NCBI RefSeq assembly: GCF_001905505.1
Contig: NZ_LIPG01000002.1
Location: forward strand, 558,001 to 622,000
Source of the DNA: Streptomyces sp. CB02058
Lineage (GTDB): Bacteria > Actinomycetota > Actinomycetes > Streptomycetales > Streptomycetaceae
Direction: 5' to 3'
DNA: 64,000 nt
Under the pieces are notes generated by a model. The model was not told the DNA's origin. It saw only the letters and a program-made list of their open reading frames with translations, and searched no databases. The position numbers and the translations under genes were made by a program. Below, piece after piece: positions 43,654 to 52,205 of the stretch. Each line of letters begins with the position of its first letter. The first letter of the stretch is position 1.

Positions 43654-44790
43654 GTGGCCACGGACTACTACGCCGTACTCGGCGTGCGCCGCGACGCATC
43701 TCAGGACGAGATCAAGAAGGCATTCCGCAGGCTCGCCCGCGAGCTCCACCCGGATGTCAACCCGGACCCGAAGACCCAGGAGCGGTTCAAGGAGATCAAC
43801 GCCGCTTACGAGGTGCTGTCGGACCCGCAGAAGAAGCAGGTCTACGACCTCGGCGGCGACCCGCTGTCCGCCTCGGGCGGCGGTGGCGCGGGCGGTTTCG
43901 GGCAGGGCGGCTTCGGCAACTTCAGCGACATCATGGACGCGTTCTTCGGTACGGCGTCGCAGCGCGGACCCCGTTCGCGCACCCGGCGCGGCCAGGACGC
44001 GATGATCCGCCTGGAGATCGACCTCTCCGAGGCGGCCTTCGGCACGACCAAGGACATCCAGGTCGACACGGCGGTCGTCTGTACGACCTGCAGTGGCGAG
44101 GGCGCCGCACCCGGCACCTCCGCGCAGACCTGTGACATGTGCCGCGGCCGCGGCGAGGTCTCCCAGGTCACGAGGTCCTTCCTCGGCCAGGTCATGACCT
44201 CGCGCCCCTGCCCGCAGTGCCAGGGCTTCGGCACCGTCGTGCCGACCCCGTGCCCCGAGTGCGCCGGTGACGGCCGCATCCGCTCGCGGCGCACCCTCAC
44301 GGTGAAGATCCCCGCGGGCGTCGACAACGGCACGCGCATCCAGCTCGCCGGCGAGGGAGAGGTCGGCCCCGGCGGCGGCCCGGCCGGTGATCTGTACGTC
44401 GAGATCCACGAGCTCTCGCACGCCGTGTTCCAGCGGCGCGGCGACGACCTGCACTGCACGGTCACCATCCCCATGACGGCGGCGGCCCTCGGCACCCAGG
44501 TGCCACTGGAGACGCTGGACGGCCTGGAGGAGATCGACATCAGGCCGGGCACCCAGTCCGGCCAGTCGGTCCCGCTGCACGGGCGCGGCATCACGCACCT
44601 GCGCGGCGGCGGACGCGGCGACCTCATCGTGCACGTCGAGGTGACGACCCCGACGAAGATGGACCCCGAGCAGGAGCGCCTCCTGAGGGAGCTGGCGAAG
44701 CTGCGCGGCGAGGAGCGGCCCACCGGGCAGTTCCAGCCGGGACAGCAGGGCCTCTTCTCCCGTCTGAAGGACGCCTTCAACGGCCGCTGA
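43654..44790 (+). CDS. dnaJ: chaperone DnaJ (type I)
   Basis: A 378-residue Hsp40 co-chaperone that stimulates DnaK ATPase and delivers substrates. The J-domain has HPD at residues 32-34, and a Gly-rich linker (SASGGGGAGGFGQGGF) follows. Four zinc knuckles are complete: CTTCSGEG, CDMCRGRG, CPQCQGFG and CPECAGDG. The C-terminal peptide-binding domain follows. GTG 43654 directly abuts the hrcA stop. The CIRCE-hrcA-dnaJ order makes this the HrcA-controlled DnaJ (the second dnaJ of streptomycetes), distinct from the copy usually found in the dnaK operon. Confidence 0.97.
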   Translation: MATDYYAVLGVRRDASQDEIKKAFRRLARELHPDVNPDPKTQERFKEINAAYEVLSDPQKKQVYDLGGDPLSASGGGGAGGFGQGGFGNFSDIMDAFFGTASQRGPRSRTRRGQDAMIRLEIDLSEAAFGTTKDIQVDTAVVCTTCSGEGAAPGTSAQTCDMCRGRGEVSQVTRSFLGQVMTSRPCPQCQGFGTVVPTPCPECAGDGRIRSRRTLTVKIPAGVDNGTRIQLAGEGEVGPGGGPAGDLYVEIHELSHAVFQRRGDDLHCTVTIPMTAAALGTQVPLETLDGLEEIDIRPGTQSGQSVPLHGRGITHLRGGGRGDLIVHVEVTTPTKMDPEQERLLRELAKLRGEERPTGQFQPGQQGLFSRLKDAFNGR

Positions 44791-44804
44791 ACCCGTTCAC
44801 CGCA

Positions 44805-44833
44805 CCGCCCGCCGGCCTCGTGCCGGCGGGCGG
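44805..44833 (+). terminator. terminator after hrcA-dnaJ
   Basis: CCGCCCGCCGGC (44805-44816) and GCCGGCGGGCGG (44822-44833) form a perfect 12-bp stem with loop CTCGT. TCGTGTGT follows. Confidence 0.82.
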
Positions 44834-44912
44834 TCGTGTGTCCGGGGCGGGCCGGCGGTCCGGGGAAAACGGCTGATTCGGCACGGTCGGCAGGACATGG
44901 CACGATGCGGTC

Positions 44913-45986
44913 ATGTCCTTGGCCCTGACCGATCTCTGCCGCTACCCGATCGTGCAGGCCCCGATGGCGGGCGGGGTGTCACGCCCCGAGCTGGTCGCCG
45001 CCGTCGCCGAGGCCGGAGGGCTCGGCTTCCTCGCCGCCGGCTACAAGACGGCCGGCGGGATGTACAACGAGGTCAAGCAGCTCCGCAGGATGACCGGGCG
45101 GCCCTTCGGCGTCAACCTCTTCATGCCGCAGCCGCTGGTCGCGGACCCGAGCGCGGTCGAGGTCTACCGTCATCAGCTGGCCGGCGAGGCCTCCTGGTAC
45201 GAGACCCCGCTCGGCGACCCGGACTCCAGCGGCGACGACGGCTACGAGGCCAAGGTCGCGATCCTGCTGGACGACCCCGTGCCCGTGGTCTCCTTCACCT
45301 TCGGCTGCCCCACCCGCGAGGTCCTCGGAGCGTTCGCCGCGGCCGGGACCTTGACCGTCGTCACCGTCACCTCGGCCCAGGAGGCGCGGAACGCCCAGTG
45401 GGCGGGGGCCGACGCGCTCTGCGTCCAGGGAACCGAGGCGGGCGGCCACCAGTCCACGCACCGCGACGACCCGCAGGCCGGACTCGGCGGCACCGGGCTG
45501 CTCGCGCTGATCGCGGAGGTCCGCGAGTCCGTGCGGCTGCCGATCGTCGCGACGGGCGGACTGATGCGCGGCTCCCAGATCACGGCCGTCCTGGCGGCCG
45601 GAGCGGTGGCGGCACAGCTCGGCACCGCCTTTCTGGCCTCGCCCGAGTCGGGCGCGCACCCGCTGCACAAGCAGGCGCTGACCAACCCGCTGTTCGTGAC
45701 CACGGCCCTGACCCGGGCGTTCTCCGGACGCCCCGCGCGCGGGCTGGTCAACCGCTTCGTACGGGAGCACGGGCCGTACGCCCCCGCCGCCTATCCGCAG
45801 GTGCACCAGCTGACCTCCGGGCTGCGCAAGGCCGCCGCCAAGGCGGGGGACGCCCAGGGCCTGGCCCTGTGGGCGGGACAGGGGCACCGGCTGGCGCGGG
45901 AGCTGCCGGCCGGGGAGCTCGTGGGCCTGCTCGCCGCAGAAATGGAAGCCGCGCGTGCGGCAGTGAGTGTGAGGAGTGCCCAGTGA
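44913..45986 (+). CDS. nitronate monooxygenase (2-nitropropane dioxygenase-like)
   Basis: A 357-residue FMN-dependent TIM-barrel enzyme of the nitronate monooxygenase family, which oxidises alkyl nitronates such as propionate-3-nitronate. Landmarks are YPIVQAPMAGGVS, EAGGLGFLAAGYKTA, FGVNLFMPQP, FTFGCPTREVL, QGTEAGGHQSTHR (active-site histidine region) and PIVATGGLMRGSQITAVLAAGA with the FMN-phosphate GG. ATG 44913 follows CACGAT by six bases and may be leaderless. Its stop overlaps the rsmE start (GTGA), so the two are coupled. The related FabK and PfaD families share this fold. Confidence 0.92.
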   Translation: MSLALTDLCRYPIVQAPMAGGVSRPELVAAVAEAGGLGFLAAGYKTAGGMYNEVKQLRRMTGRPFGVNLFMPQPLVADPSAVEVYRHQLAGEASWYETPLGDPDSSGDDGYEAKVAILLDDPVPVVSFTFGCPTREVLGAFAAAGTLTVVTVTSAQEARNAQWAGADALCVQGTEAGGHQSTHRDDPQAGLGGTGLLALIAEVRESVRLPIVATGGLMRGSQITAVLAAGAVAAQLGTAFLASPESGAHPLHKQALTNPLFVTTALTRAFSGRPARGLVNRFVREHGPYAPAAYPQVHQLTSGLRKAAAKAGDAQGLALWAGQGHRLARELPAGELVGLLAAEMEAARAAVSVRSAQ

Positions 45987-46729
45987 CGGCACCGGTCTTC
46001 GTCGTCGAACAGCTGCCCGCCGGGCCGGAGTTCGTCCTTGAAGGGCCCGAGGGACGGCACGCCGTCTCCGTGAAGCGGCTGAACCCGGGGGAGGACGTCG
46101 TCCTGACCGACGGACGGGGCCGCTACGCCGAGGGCGTCGTACGGGCCGCCGAGGGCAAGGACCGGCTCGTCGTCACCGGCCTGGAGACGGTCCACGAGGA
46201 GCCCGCACCCACCCCGTCCGTCACCGTCGTCCAGGCGCTGCCCAAGGGTGACCGCGGCGAGCTCGCCGTGGAGACGATGACCGAGACGGGCGTCGACGCG
46301 ATCGTGCCCTGGCAGGCCGCCCGCTGTATCACGCAGTGGAAGGGCGACCGGGGGCTCAAGTCCCTGGCCAAGTGGCGCAGTACGGCGCGCGAGGCCGGCA
46401 AGCAGTCGCGCCGGGTGCGGTTCCCCGAGGTGGCCGACGCCATGACGACCAAGCAGGTCGCGGCCCTGCTGGCCGGGGCGGACTTCGCGGGTGTCCTGCA
46501 CGAGGACCGGGACAGCGGCAGCGAGCCGCTGGCCACCGCCGAACTCCCCGCCGGGGGCTCGATCGTGCTGGTCGTGGGCCCGGAGGGCGGGGTGTCCCCC
46601 CAGGAGCTGGCCGCCTTCGCCGAGGCCGGGGCGCCCGCGTACAGGCTCGGCCCCAGCGTGCTGCGCACCTCGACGGCGGGGACGGCCGCCGCCGCCCTCC
46701 TGATGGGACGCACCGGGCGCTGGAGCTGA
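45983..46729 (+). CDS. rsmE: 16S rRNA (uracil(1498)-N(3))-methyltransferase
   Basis: Methylates U1498 of 16S rRNA using S-adenosylmethionine. The 248-residue product has the N-terminal PUA-like part (EGPEGRHAVSVKRLNPGEDV), VVQALPKGDRGELAVETMTETG, RSTAREAGKQSRRVRFPEV, and the SPOUT knot VVGPEGGVSPQELAAF with LGPSVLRTSTAGTAAAALL. GTG 45983 overlaps the upstream stop by four bases. rsmE adjacent to dnaJ is a conserved order in many bacteria; here a nitronate monooxygenase gene intervenes. Confidence 0.96.
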   Translation: MTAPVFVVEQLPAGPEFVLEGPEGRHAVSVKRLNPGEDVVLTDGRGRYAEGVVRAAEGKDRLVVTGLETVHEEPAPTPSVTVVQALPKGDRGELAVETMTETGVDAIVPWQAARCITQWKGDRGLKSLAKWRSTAREAGKQSRRVRFPEVADAMTTKQVAALLAGADFAGVLHEDRDSGSEPLATAELPAGGSIVLVVGPEGGVSPQELAAFAEAGAPAYRLGPSVLRTSTAGTAAAALLMGRTGRWS

Positions 46730-46899
46730 GCACGGCGCCCGCGCCCCACCGCGGTCCGGGGCCGCTGAGGACGCGGGACCTCGCCGGAGTCCGGGCCTCC
46801 CCGGCGGCCCGCCCCCGCACGAGGACCGCCGCACCGGTCCGGCCGGATAGCATGCCGGTGTACTGATCACGAGAACCAGACGACCGAGGAGGCCGGCCC

Positions 46900-47259
46900 A
46901 TGGCGGGAGAGCCGCAGACCGACTGCCTGTTCTGCAAGATCGTCACGGGAGACATCCCGGCGACCATCGTCCGGGAGAGCGGGACCACCGTCGCCTTCCG
47001 CGACATAAACCCCCAGGCCCCCACGCACGTCCTGGTCATCCCGAAGGCGCACTACCCGGACGCCGCGTCGCTCGCCGCCGCCGAACCGCAGATCGCCGCA
47101 GACGTGCTGCGCGAGGCCGGTCTGGTCGCCGCCGACGAGAAGATCACCGAGACCGGCTACCGCATCGTGCTCAACACCGGTGCCGGCGCCGGACAGACCG
47201 TCTTCCACGCGCACGCCCACGTCCTCGGCGGACGCGGCATGCAGTGGCCCCCCGGCTAG
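46900..47259 (+). CDS. HIT (histidine triad) family protein
   Basis: A 119-residue HINT-type nucleotide hydrolase/transferase. [13 protein letters not shown] at the N-terminus (a Cys-Cys zinc-type half), [13 protein letters not shown], and the triad [10 protein letters not shown] with His103, His105 and His107 are all present. The family hydrolyses adenosine phosphoramidates or AMP-lysine. ATG 46900 has GAGGAGGCC upstream. It is followed by a 20-bp tandem repeat and then the RNase Z gene. Confidence 0.95.
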   Translation: MAGEPQTDCLFCKIVTGDIPATIVRESGTTVAFRDINPQAPTHVLVIPKAHYPDAASLAAAEPQIAADVLREAGLVAADEKITETGYRIVLNTGAGAGQTVFHAHAHVLGGRGMQWPPG

Positions 47260-47261
47260 AA

Positions 47262-47335
47262 GAAGAAGCCGGCACAGGCCGGAAGAAGCCAGCAGAGGCC
47301 CGAAGAAGCCCGTAGAGGCCGGAAGAAGAACGCCC
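47262..47335. repeat. 20-bp tandem repeat, three and a half units
   Basis: Units GAAGAAGCCGGCACAGGCCG, GAAGAAGCCAGCAGAGGCCC and GAAGAAGCCCGTAGAGGCCG, then a partial GAAGAAGAACGCCC, fill the gap between the HIT and RNase Z genes and include the RNase Z ribosome-binding region. Confidence 0.9.
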
Positions 47336-48244
47336 GTGTCCGTACGAGAACTCGTGGTCCTCGGCACCGCGAGCCAGGTCCCGACCCGCCACCGCAACCA
47401 CAACGGCTATCTGCTGCGCTGGGACGGCGAGGGCATCCTCTTCGACCCGGGCGAGGGCACCCAGCGCCAGATGCTGCGCGCGGGCGTCGCCGCGCACGAC
47501 ATCAACCGGATCTGCGTCACGCACTTCCACGGCGACCACGCGCTCGGCCTGGCAGGAGTGATCCAGCGGATCAACCTCGACCAGGTCCCGCACCCCGTCA
47601 CCGCCCACTTCCCGGCGAGCGGACAGCTCTTCTTCGACCGGCTGCGGTACTCGACGGCCTACCGCGAGTCCGTCGAGCTGACCGAGGCCCCGGTCTCCGC
47701 CGACGGGATCCTCGCCACCACCGAGACCTACACCCTCGACAGCCACCGGCTCTCGCATCCCGTCGAGTCCTACGGCTACCGCCTCACGGAGCCCGACCGG
47801 AAGCGCATGCTGCCCGCGAAGCTGGCCGAGCACGGCATCGGCGGGCCGGACGTCGGACGCATCCAGCGGGACGGCACCCTGCGCGGTGTCACACTGGAGG
47901 AGGTCTCCGAGACCCGCCGCGGACAGCGTTTCGCGTTCGTCATGGACACCCGGCTCTGCGACGGCGCGTTCGCCCTCGCCGAGGGATGCGACATGCTGGT
48001 CATCGAGTCGACGTTCCTCGACGAGGACGGCAGGCTCGCCGCCGACCACGGCCACCTCACCGCCGGACAGGCGGCACGGGTGGCGAAGGAGTCGGGCGTA
48101 CGGCACCTCGTGCTGACGCACTTCTCCCAGCGCTACACCGACCCCGAAGCCTTCGAGCACCAGGCCAGGGCGGCCGGCTTCGAAGGCGGACTGACCATCG
48201 CCCAGGACCTGATCAGGGTCCCCGTACCCACCCGCCACACGTAA
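47336..48244 (+). CDS. rnz: ribonuclease Z
   Basis: An endonuclease that matures tRNA 3' ends. The 302-residue protein has [21 protein letters not shown] at its start (in part), the metal motif THFHGDH (62-68), [41 protein letters not shown] (in part) and LTHFSQRY, the ELAC/RNase Z set. GTG 47336 lies inside the last repeat unit; the GAAGAAGAA run may serve as its ribosome-binding site. The CCA ends of the tRNA-Ala genes in this window are not encoded, consistent with RNase Z-type processing. Confidence 0.95.
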   Translation: MSVRELVVLGTASQVPTRHRNHNGYLLRWDGEGILFDPGEGTQRQMLRAGVAAHDINRICVTHFHGDHALGLAGVIQRINLDQVPHPVTAHFPASGQLFFDRLRYSTAYRESVELTEAPVSADGILATTETYTLDSHRLSHPVESYGYRLTEPDRKRMLPAKLAEHGIGGPDVGRIQRDGTLRGVTLEEVSETRRGQRFAFVMDTRLCDGAFALAEGCDMLVIESTFLDEDGRLAADHGHLTAGQAARVAKESGVRHLVLTHFSQRYTDPEAFEHQARAAGFEGGLTIAQDLIRVPVPTRHT

Positions 48245-48254
48245 CGAGAACCCC

Positions 48255-49247
48255 GTGCACCTCCCCAAAGCCGAACTCCACCTCCACATCGAAGGGACCC
48301 TCGAACCCGAGCTGGCCTTCGCGCTCGCCGCACGCAACGGCGTCGACCTGCCCTACGCGGACACCGAAGAGCTGCGCAAGGCCTATCTCTTCGAGGACCT
48401 CCAGAGCTTCCTGGACCTCTACTACGCGCTCATGGCCGTGCTGCGCACCGAGGAGGACTTCGCCGAACTGGCCGACGCCTACCTCGCCCGCGCCGCCGCC
48501 CAGGGCGTCCGGCACGCGGAGATCTTCTTCGACCCGCAGGCCCACACCGACCGGGGCGTCCCCATCGGCACGGTCATCGAAGGGCTCGGCAGGGCGCTGG
48601 ACCGCAGCGAGGAGACGCACGGCATCTCCACCCAGCTGATCATGTGCTTCCTGCGCGACAAGTCCGAGGCGTCGGCGCTGGAGACCCTGGAGGCGTCGAA
48701 GCCGTACCTCCACCGCATCAGCGCCGTCGGCCTCGACTCGGCGGAGGTCGGCCACCCGCCCGCCAAGTTCCGCGAGGTGTACGCCGCCGCCACGGCCCTC
48801 GGGCTGCGCAAGGTCGCCCACGCCGGTGAGGAGGGCCCGCCGGAGTACATCAGGGAGGCCCTGGACGTCCTCGGCGTCGAGCGGATCGACCACGGGCTGC
48901 GCTGCATGGAGGACCCGGAGCTGGTGGGCCGGCTGGTCTCCGAGCGGATCCCGCTCACGCTCTGCCCGCTGTCCAACGTACGGCTGCGCGCCATCGACGT
49001 ACTGGAGCAGCACCCGCTCCGGGCCATGATGGACGCGGGCCTGCTCTGCACGGTGAACTCCGACGACCCCGCCTACTTCGGCGGATACGTCGGAGACACC
49101 TTCCACGCCGTCCACGAGGCGCTCGGCCTCGACCGGGAGCACCTGCGGACGCTTGCCCGCAACTCCTTCGAGGCGGCCTTCCTCGACCACGACGAGGAGC
49201 GCAGGGCGCGCTACCTCTCCGAGGTCGAGGCGTACGCGTTCGACTGA
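48255..49247 (+). CDS. adenosine/adenine deaminase
   Basis: A 330-residue zinc amidohydrolase that deaminates an adenine compound to the hypoxanthine form. Motifs are ELHLHIEG (metal histidines 9 and 11), RHAEIFFDPQAHTDRG, HAGEEGPPEYI, RIDHGLRC, TLCPLSNVRLR and VNSDDPAYFGG. The HAGEEGP and NSDDPAYFGG versions are those of the adenine-deaminase (Aah1/ADE) branch, whereas classical adenosine deaminases have HAGEAxGP and NTDDP. Adenine is therefore a serious candidate substrate. GTG 48255 begins 11 bases after the RNase Z stop. Its 3' end overlaps the convergent MFS gene by 37 bp. Confidence 0.92.
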   Translation: MHLPKAELHLHIEGTLEPELAFALAARNGVDLPYADTEELRKAYLFEDLQSFLDLYYALMAVLRTEEDFAELADAYLARAAAQGVRHAEIFFDPQAHTDRGVPIGTVIEGLGRALDRSEETHGISTQLIMCFLRDKSEASALETLEASKPYLHRISAVGLDSAEVGHPPAKFREVYAAATALGLRKVAHAGEEGPPEYIREALDVLGVERIDHGLRCMEDPELVGRLVSERIPLTLCPLSNVRLRAIDVLEQHPLRAMMDAGLLCTVNSDDPAYFGGYVGDTFHAVHEALGLDREHLRTLARNSFEAAFLDHDEERRARYLSEVEAYAFD

Positions 49248-50569
49248 CCGGCACCGCCGGCCGGTCCCGCCGTGCGGAACGCGCTCCGCACCAGCCGCCT
49301 GCGCCGCAGCGCGGGCATGCTGATCTCCGTGACCGCCTGTTCCGGCGCGCCCAGCTTGGGCACCGCGCCGGACAGGCTGTTGGTGGTGGCGGCGAGCAGT
49401 GCCGCCGGGGCACCGCCCCTGCGCCGGACGGAACCGGGCACCAGCGGGCGTCCGCCGGTGTGCAGCGCCACCGCCGTCACGGGGGCCGCGACCAGGAGCG
49501 TGGCTGACCCCAGGATCAGGCCCATCACGGCGTAGCCCGCCTGCTCGGAGAGCACACTGCCGAGCAGGGGGCCGCAGGCCGTACCGACGGAGGACGCCGA
49601 GCCCGCGAGGACCGCCCAGCGGCCGCGTACGTCGAGCGAGGCGGCCAGGCCGATCAGATAGGACAGGACCACCGGGTAGAAGGTGTTCCACGCGATCTCG
49701 CCGGTCGCGAACGACCCGAGGTCCTCGGCCGAGGAGCTCAGCACGATGCTCCCCGCGATGATCATCGTGCCGACGCCGATCGGCACCGCCCGTCCGAGAC
49801 GGGCACCCAGCATCCCGGCGCCCATGACGCCGAGCAGCCCGGCACCGAGCGCGGCGGCGAACACGGCGCCGATGGTGACCTCGGAGAGCCCCACCTGTAC
49901 GGCGCCGATGCGGCTGCTCACGCCCCACAGCGCGTTCTGTGCCATGGACCAGACGAGCATTCCGCCGGCCAGCACCAGGCCCGACCGCCGGTGCGGCAGC
50001 CGTCCCTGCACCGGGGACGGCGAACCCGCGGGGAGCGCGCCGCCCAGCCGGGAGGTGGCCGGCCAGACGAGCAGGGCGACCAGGGCGATCGAGGCGAAGG
50101 GCAGCCGATGGCCGCCGCCCATGTGGGGGACCGTCAGATAGAGGGCGCCCGCCGTCGCGGAGACGCTGAGCAGCCCGAGCGACGAGGTCCGGTGCGGGTC
50201 GCGCTGCGCGGCGATCCCGGCCGCCGCGACGGCGGTCGCCGTACCCGAGCCGAAGCCGCCGACGACCACACCCGCGACGACCAGCGGCACCGAGGTGGTC
50301 AGCGCGGCGCAGCCGTAGCCGAGCACCGCCAGCACCAGTCCGGCGCGCGCGGGTTTCCGCGACCCGTATCTCTCGACGCGTCCCGCCAGGGTGAAACCGG
50401 CCGAGGCCGAGCTCAGCAGAAGGGCGCTGCCGACCAGGCCGGCCTGGGCCGAACTGAGCCCCAGATAGGTGCTGAGGCGGCCGACGATGGTGGGGAGGAG
50501 ATAGGCGGCGAGGTAACCGGCGGTGAACACGGCGACCAGGGGCCACGCGGCGCGAGGGCGCGAGGACAT
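49211..50569 (-). CDS. MFS transporter
   Basis: A 452-residue major facilitator with about 12 membrane helices, starting WPLVAVFTAGYLAAYLLPTI. The loop between helices 2 and 3 reads GRVERYGSRKPAR, a weak version of the MFS G-x-x-x-D-x-x-G-R motif. The central loop (about residues 205-225, PAGSPSPVQGRLPHRRSG) is basic. The C-terminal about 70 residues (GGAPAALLAATTNSLSGAV, PALRRRRLVRSAF) are cytoplasmic and extended. ATG 50569 (MSSRPRAAW) has AGGAA upstream; ATG 50587 lacks a ribosome-binding site. Substrate is unknown. Its 3' end overlaps the deaminase gene. Confidence 0.88.
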   Translation of the reverse strand: MSSRPRAAWPLVAVFTAGYLAAYLLPTIVGRLSTYLGLSSAQAGLVGSALLLSSASAGFTLAGRVERYGSRKPARAGLVLAVLGYGCAALTTSVPLVVAGVVVGGFGSGTATAVAAAGIAAQRDPHRTSSLGLLSVSATAGALYLTVPHMGGGHRLPFASIALVALLVWPATSRLGGALPAGSPSPVQGRLPHRRSGLVLAGGMLVWSMAQNALWGVSSRIGAVQVGLSEVTIGAVFAAALGAGLLGVMGAGMLGARLGRAVPIGVGTMIIAGSIVLSSSAEDLGSFATGEIAWNTFYPVVLSYLIGLAASLDVRGRWAVLAGSASSVGTACGPLLGSVLSEQAGYAVMGLILGSATLLVAAPVTAVALHTGGRPLVPGSVRRRGGAPAALLAATTNSLSGAVPKLGAPEQAVTEISMPALRRRRLVRSAFRTAGPAGGAGQSNAYASTSER

Positions 50570-50606
50570 GGGCGTTCCTGAAGACATGCCAGAGGAGGCA
50601 GAAGAA

Positions 50607-50702
50607 GGCAGGGGAGGGTACAGCGGGGTGAGGCAGGGGAGGGCAGAGCAGGGGTAAGGCAGGGGAGGGTGGAGCGAGGTGGTGCAGGGGAGGGTAAGGC
50701 GA
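50607..50702. repeat. 25-26-bp G-rich tandem repeat, four units
   Basis: Four units each contain GGCAGGGGAGGG or a one-base variant, starting at 50607, 50632, 50658 and about 50683. Each has two runs of at least three Gs on the plus strand. They lie in the 5' leader or promoter zone of the minus-strand MFS gene. Confidence 0.85.
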
Positions 50703-50801
50703 GAAAAAGCGGGAGAAGCGGCACTCGTCGTCAACTGTCCCGAACGGTGCTCGCGGGCCAATTTGTATCAAGCACGCACAGGCGGCGGAAAGCCGGGCTG
50801 A

Positions 50802-50817
50802 TGTGATCTGAGTCACA
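50802..50817. promoter_or_regulatory. perfect CRP-type site TGTGATCTGAGTCACA
   Basis: TGTGA-N6-TCACA is exactly the bacterial CRP consensus and also fits the GTG-N6-CAC core of Streptomyces Crp. The dyad extends to 7-bp arms (GATGTGA/TCACATC, 50800-50819). It lies about 155 bases before the PfkB kinase start. Confidence 0.6.
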
Positions 50818-50820
50818 TCT

Positions 50821-50863
50821 ATGTTTATGCGTTATCGGGCCGGGTAACAGCGCATGTTTATGC
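50821..50863. promoter_or_regulatory. direct repeat ATGTTTATGC x2 flanking GTTA/TAAC dyad
   Basis: ATGTTTATGC occurs at 50821-50830 and 50854-50863, 33 bp apart (three helical turns). An inverted GTTA...TAAC pair lies between them (50831-50848). This resembles a cooperative operator array upstream of the kinase gene. Confidence 0.5.
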
Positions 50864-50971
50864 AGGTGAGGGTGAGGATGCGTGTACGGCGCGGGCCCGC
50901 CGAACCGGGGCGCGAATCGGGCACACTGGCCGGATCCCGCACTGATCTCATCTGCCACGGCCGGGGAGCGC

Positions 50972-52078
50972 ATGGTGAACACACCCAATCCAGGCATCGA
51001 CCCGCTGTCCGGGCTGCGCGCCCCGCAGGACCCCGCCTGTGACGTCTTCCTGACCGGCACGGTCTTCCTGGACATCATCTTCACCGGCCTGGACAGCGCG
51101 CCGGTGCGCGGGACCGAGTCCTGGGCCCGGGGGATGGGCTCCAGCCCCGGCGGCGTCGCCAACATGGCCACCGCCCTCGCCAGGCTCGGCCTGCACACCT
51201 CGCTGGCCGCCGCGTTCGGCGACGACCACTACGGCGAGTACTGCTGGGACGCGCTCGAACAGGGGGAGGGCATCGACCTCTCCCTCTCCCGGACCGTCCC
51301 CGGCTGGCACTCGCCCGTCACCGTCTCCATGGCGTACGAGGGCGAGCGCACGATGGTCTCCCACGGCCACGAGGCACCCGCCCCCGCCGGGCCCCAGGTG
51401 CCCGGCCGGAGCCTCCCGCACCATCCACCGCGCGCCCGCGCCGCCGTCGCCTCGCTGGTGCCCGGCCGCAGCGAGCCCTGGGTGGCACGGGCCGCCCGGG
51501 ACGGCGCGATGGTCTTCGCCGATGTCGGCTGGGACGAGACGGGCCGCTGGGACCTGGACGCGCTGCCCGACCTCGGCCACTGCCTCGCCTTCCTGCCCAA
51601 CGCCGAGGAGGCCATGCGCTACACCCGCACGCAGTGCCCGCGCGCCGCCGCGCACGCCCTGGCCGAACGGGTCCCGCTGGCCGTGGTCACCCTGGGCGCG
51701 GAGGGCGCCTACGCGGTGGACGGGACGACCGGCGCCGCCGCCGAGGTGCCCGCCATCGAGGTGGAGGCCATGGACCCCACGGGGGCGGGCGACGTCTTCG
51801 TGGCGGGGTTCGTCACCGGGACCCTGGCCGGCTGGCCGCTCGCCGACCGCCTCGCCTTCGCCGGGCTCACGGCCGCCCTCTCGGTCCAGGAGTTCGGCGG
51901 ATCACTGTCCGCGCCCGGCTGGGCGGAGATCGCCGGCTGGTGGCAGCAGGTACGCACCTGCGCCGACCAGGACCCGGCCGCTCTGGAGCGCTACGCCTTC
52001 CTGGAGGAGCTGCTGCCCGCCACGTCCCGGGCGTGGCCGCTGCGCCGCGCCGTCCCGACCATCGGCTTCCGGCAGTGA
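50972..52078 (+). CDS. PfkB-family carbohydrate kinase
   Basis: A 368-residue ribokinase/PfkB kinase. The glycine-rich entry SPGGVANMATALARLG, FGDDHYGEYCWDAL and the C-terminal catalytic motif MDPTGAGDVFVAGFVTG (Asp general base and anion hole GAGD) are present. The phosphoryl acceptor is unknown; sugars, nucleosides and inositol are all possible for this family. A Pro/Ala-rich stretch near residues 130-165 (APAPAGPQVPGRSLPHHPP) is unusual. ATG 50972 has GGGGAG upstream. The upstream DNA contains a perfect CRP-type dyad and a repeat array, suggesting tight, carbon-linked control. Confidence 0.9.
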   Translation: MVNTPNPGIDPLSGLRAPQDPACDVFLTGTVFLDIIFTGLDSAPVRGTESWARGMGSSPGGVANMATALARLGLHTSLAAAFGDDHYGEYCWDALEQGEGIDLSLSRTVPGWHSPVTVSMAYEGERTMVSHGHEAPAPAGPQVPGRSLPHHPPRARAAVASLVPGRSEPWVARAARDGAMVFADVGWDETGRWDLDALPDLGHCLAFLPNAEEAMRYTRTQCPRAAAHALAERVPLAVVTLGAEGAYAVDGTTGAAAEVPAIEVEAMDPTGAGDVFVAGFVTGTLAGWPLADRLAFAGLTAALSVQEFGGSLSAPGWAEIAGWWQQVRTCADQDPAALERYAFLEELLPATSRAWPLRRAVPTIGFRQ

Positions 52079-52205
52079 AGCGCTGATGATCACCGGGTAA
52101 AACCTCTCGGTGTTGTCGGTACCAAGTCGTACGCTGGTAGTCCAGAGGCCGTCGAGCAGCGACGGCCCTGCAACGGGAGGTATGCGCAGGCCCGAGGGCC
52201 GGCCC

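Larger units (their letters stand above)
50570..50971. other. 402-bp divergent intergenic region, repeat-rich and operator-rich
   Basis: Near the MFS gene lies a purine-rich 25-26-bp repeat (50607-50702). Near the kinase gene lie a perfect TGTGA-N6-TCACA dyad (50802-50817) and a pair of ATGTTTATGC direct repeats. No gene is visible. Confidence 0.7.

Noticed and set aside
50607..50702. CRISPR-like spacing of G-rich repeats
   Set aside because: Spacers are too short and resemble one another; no cas genes.
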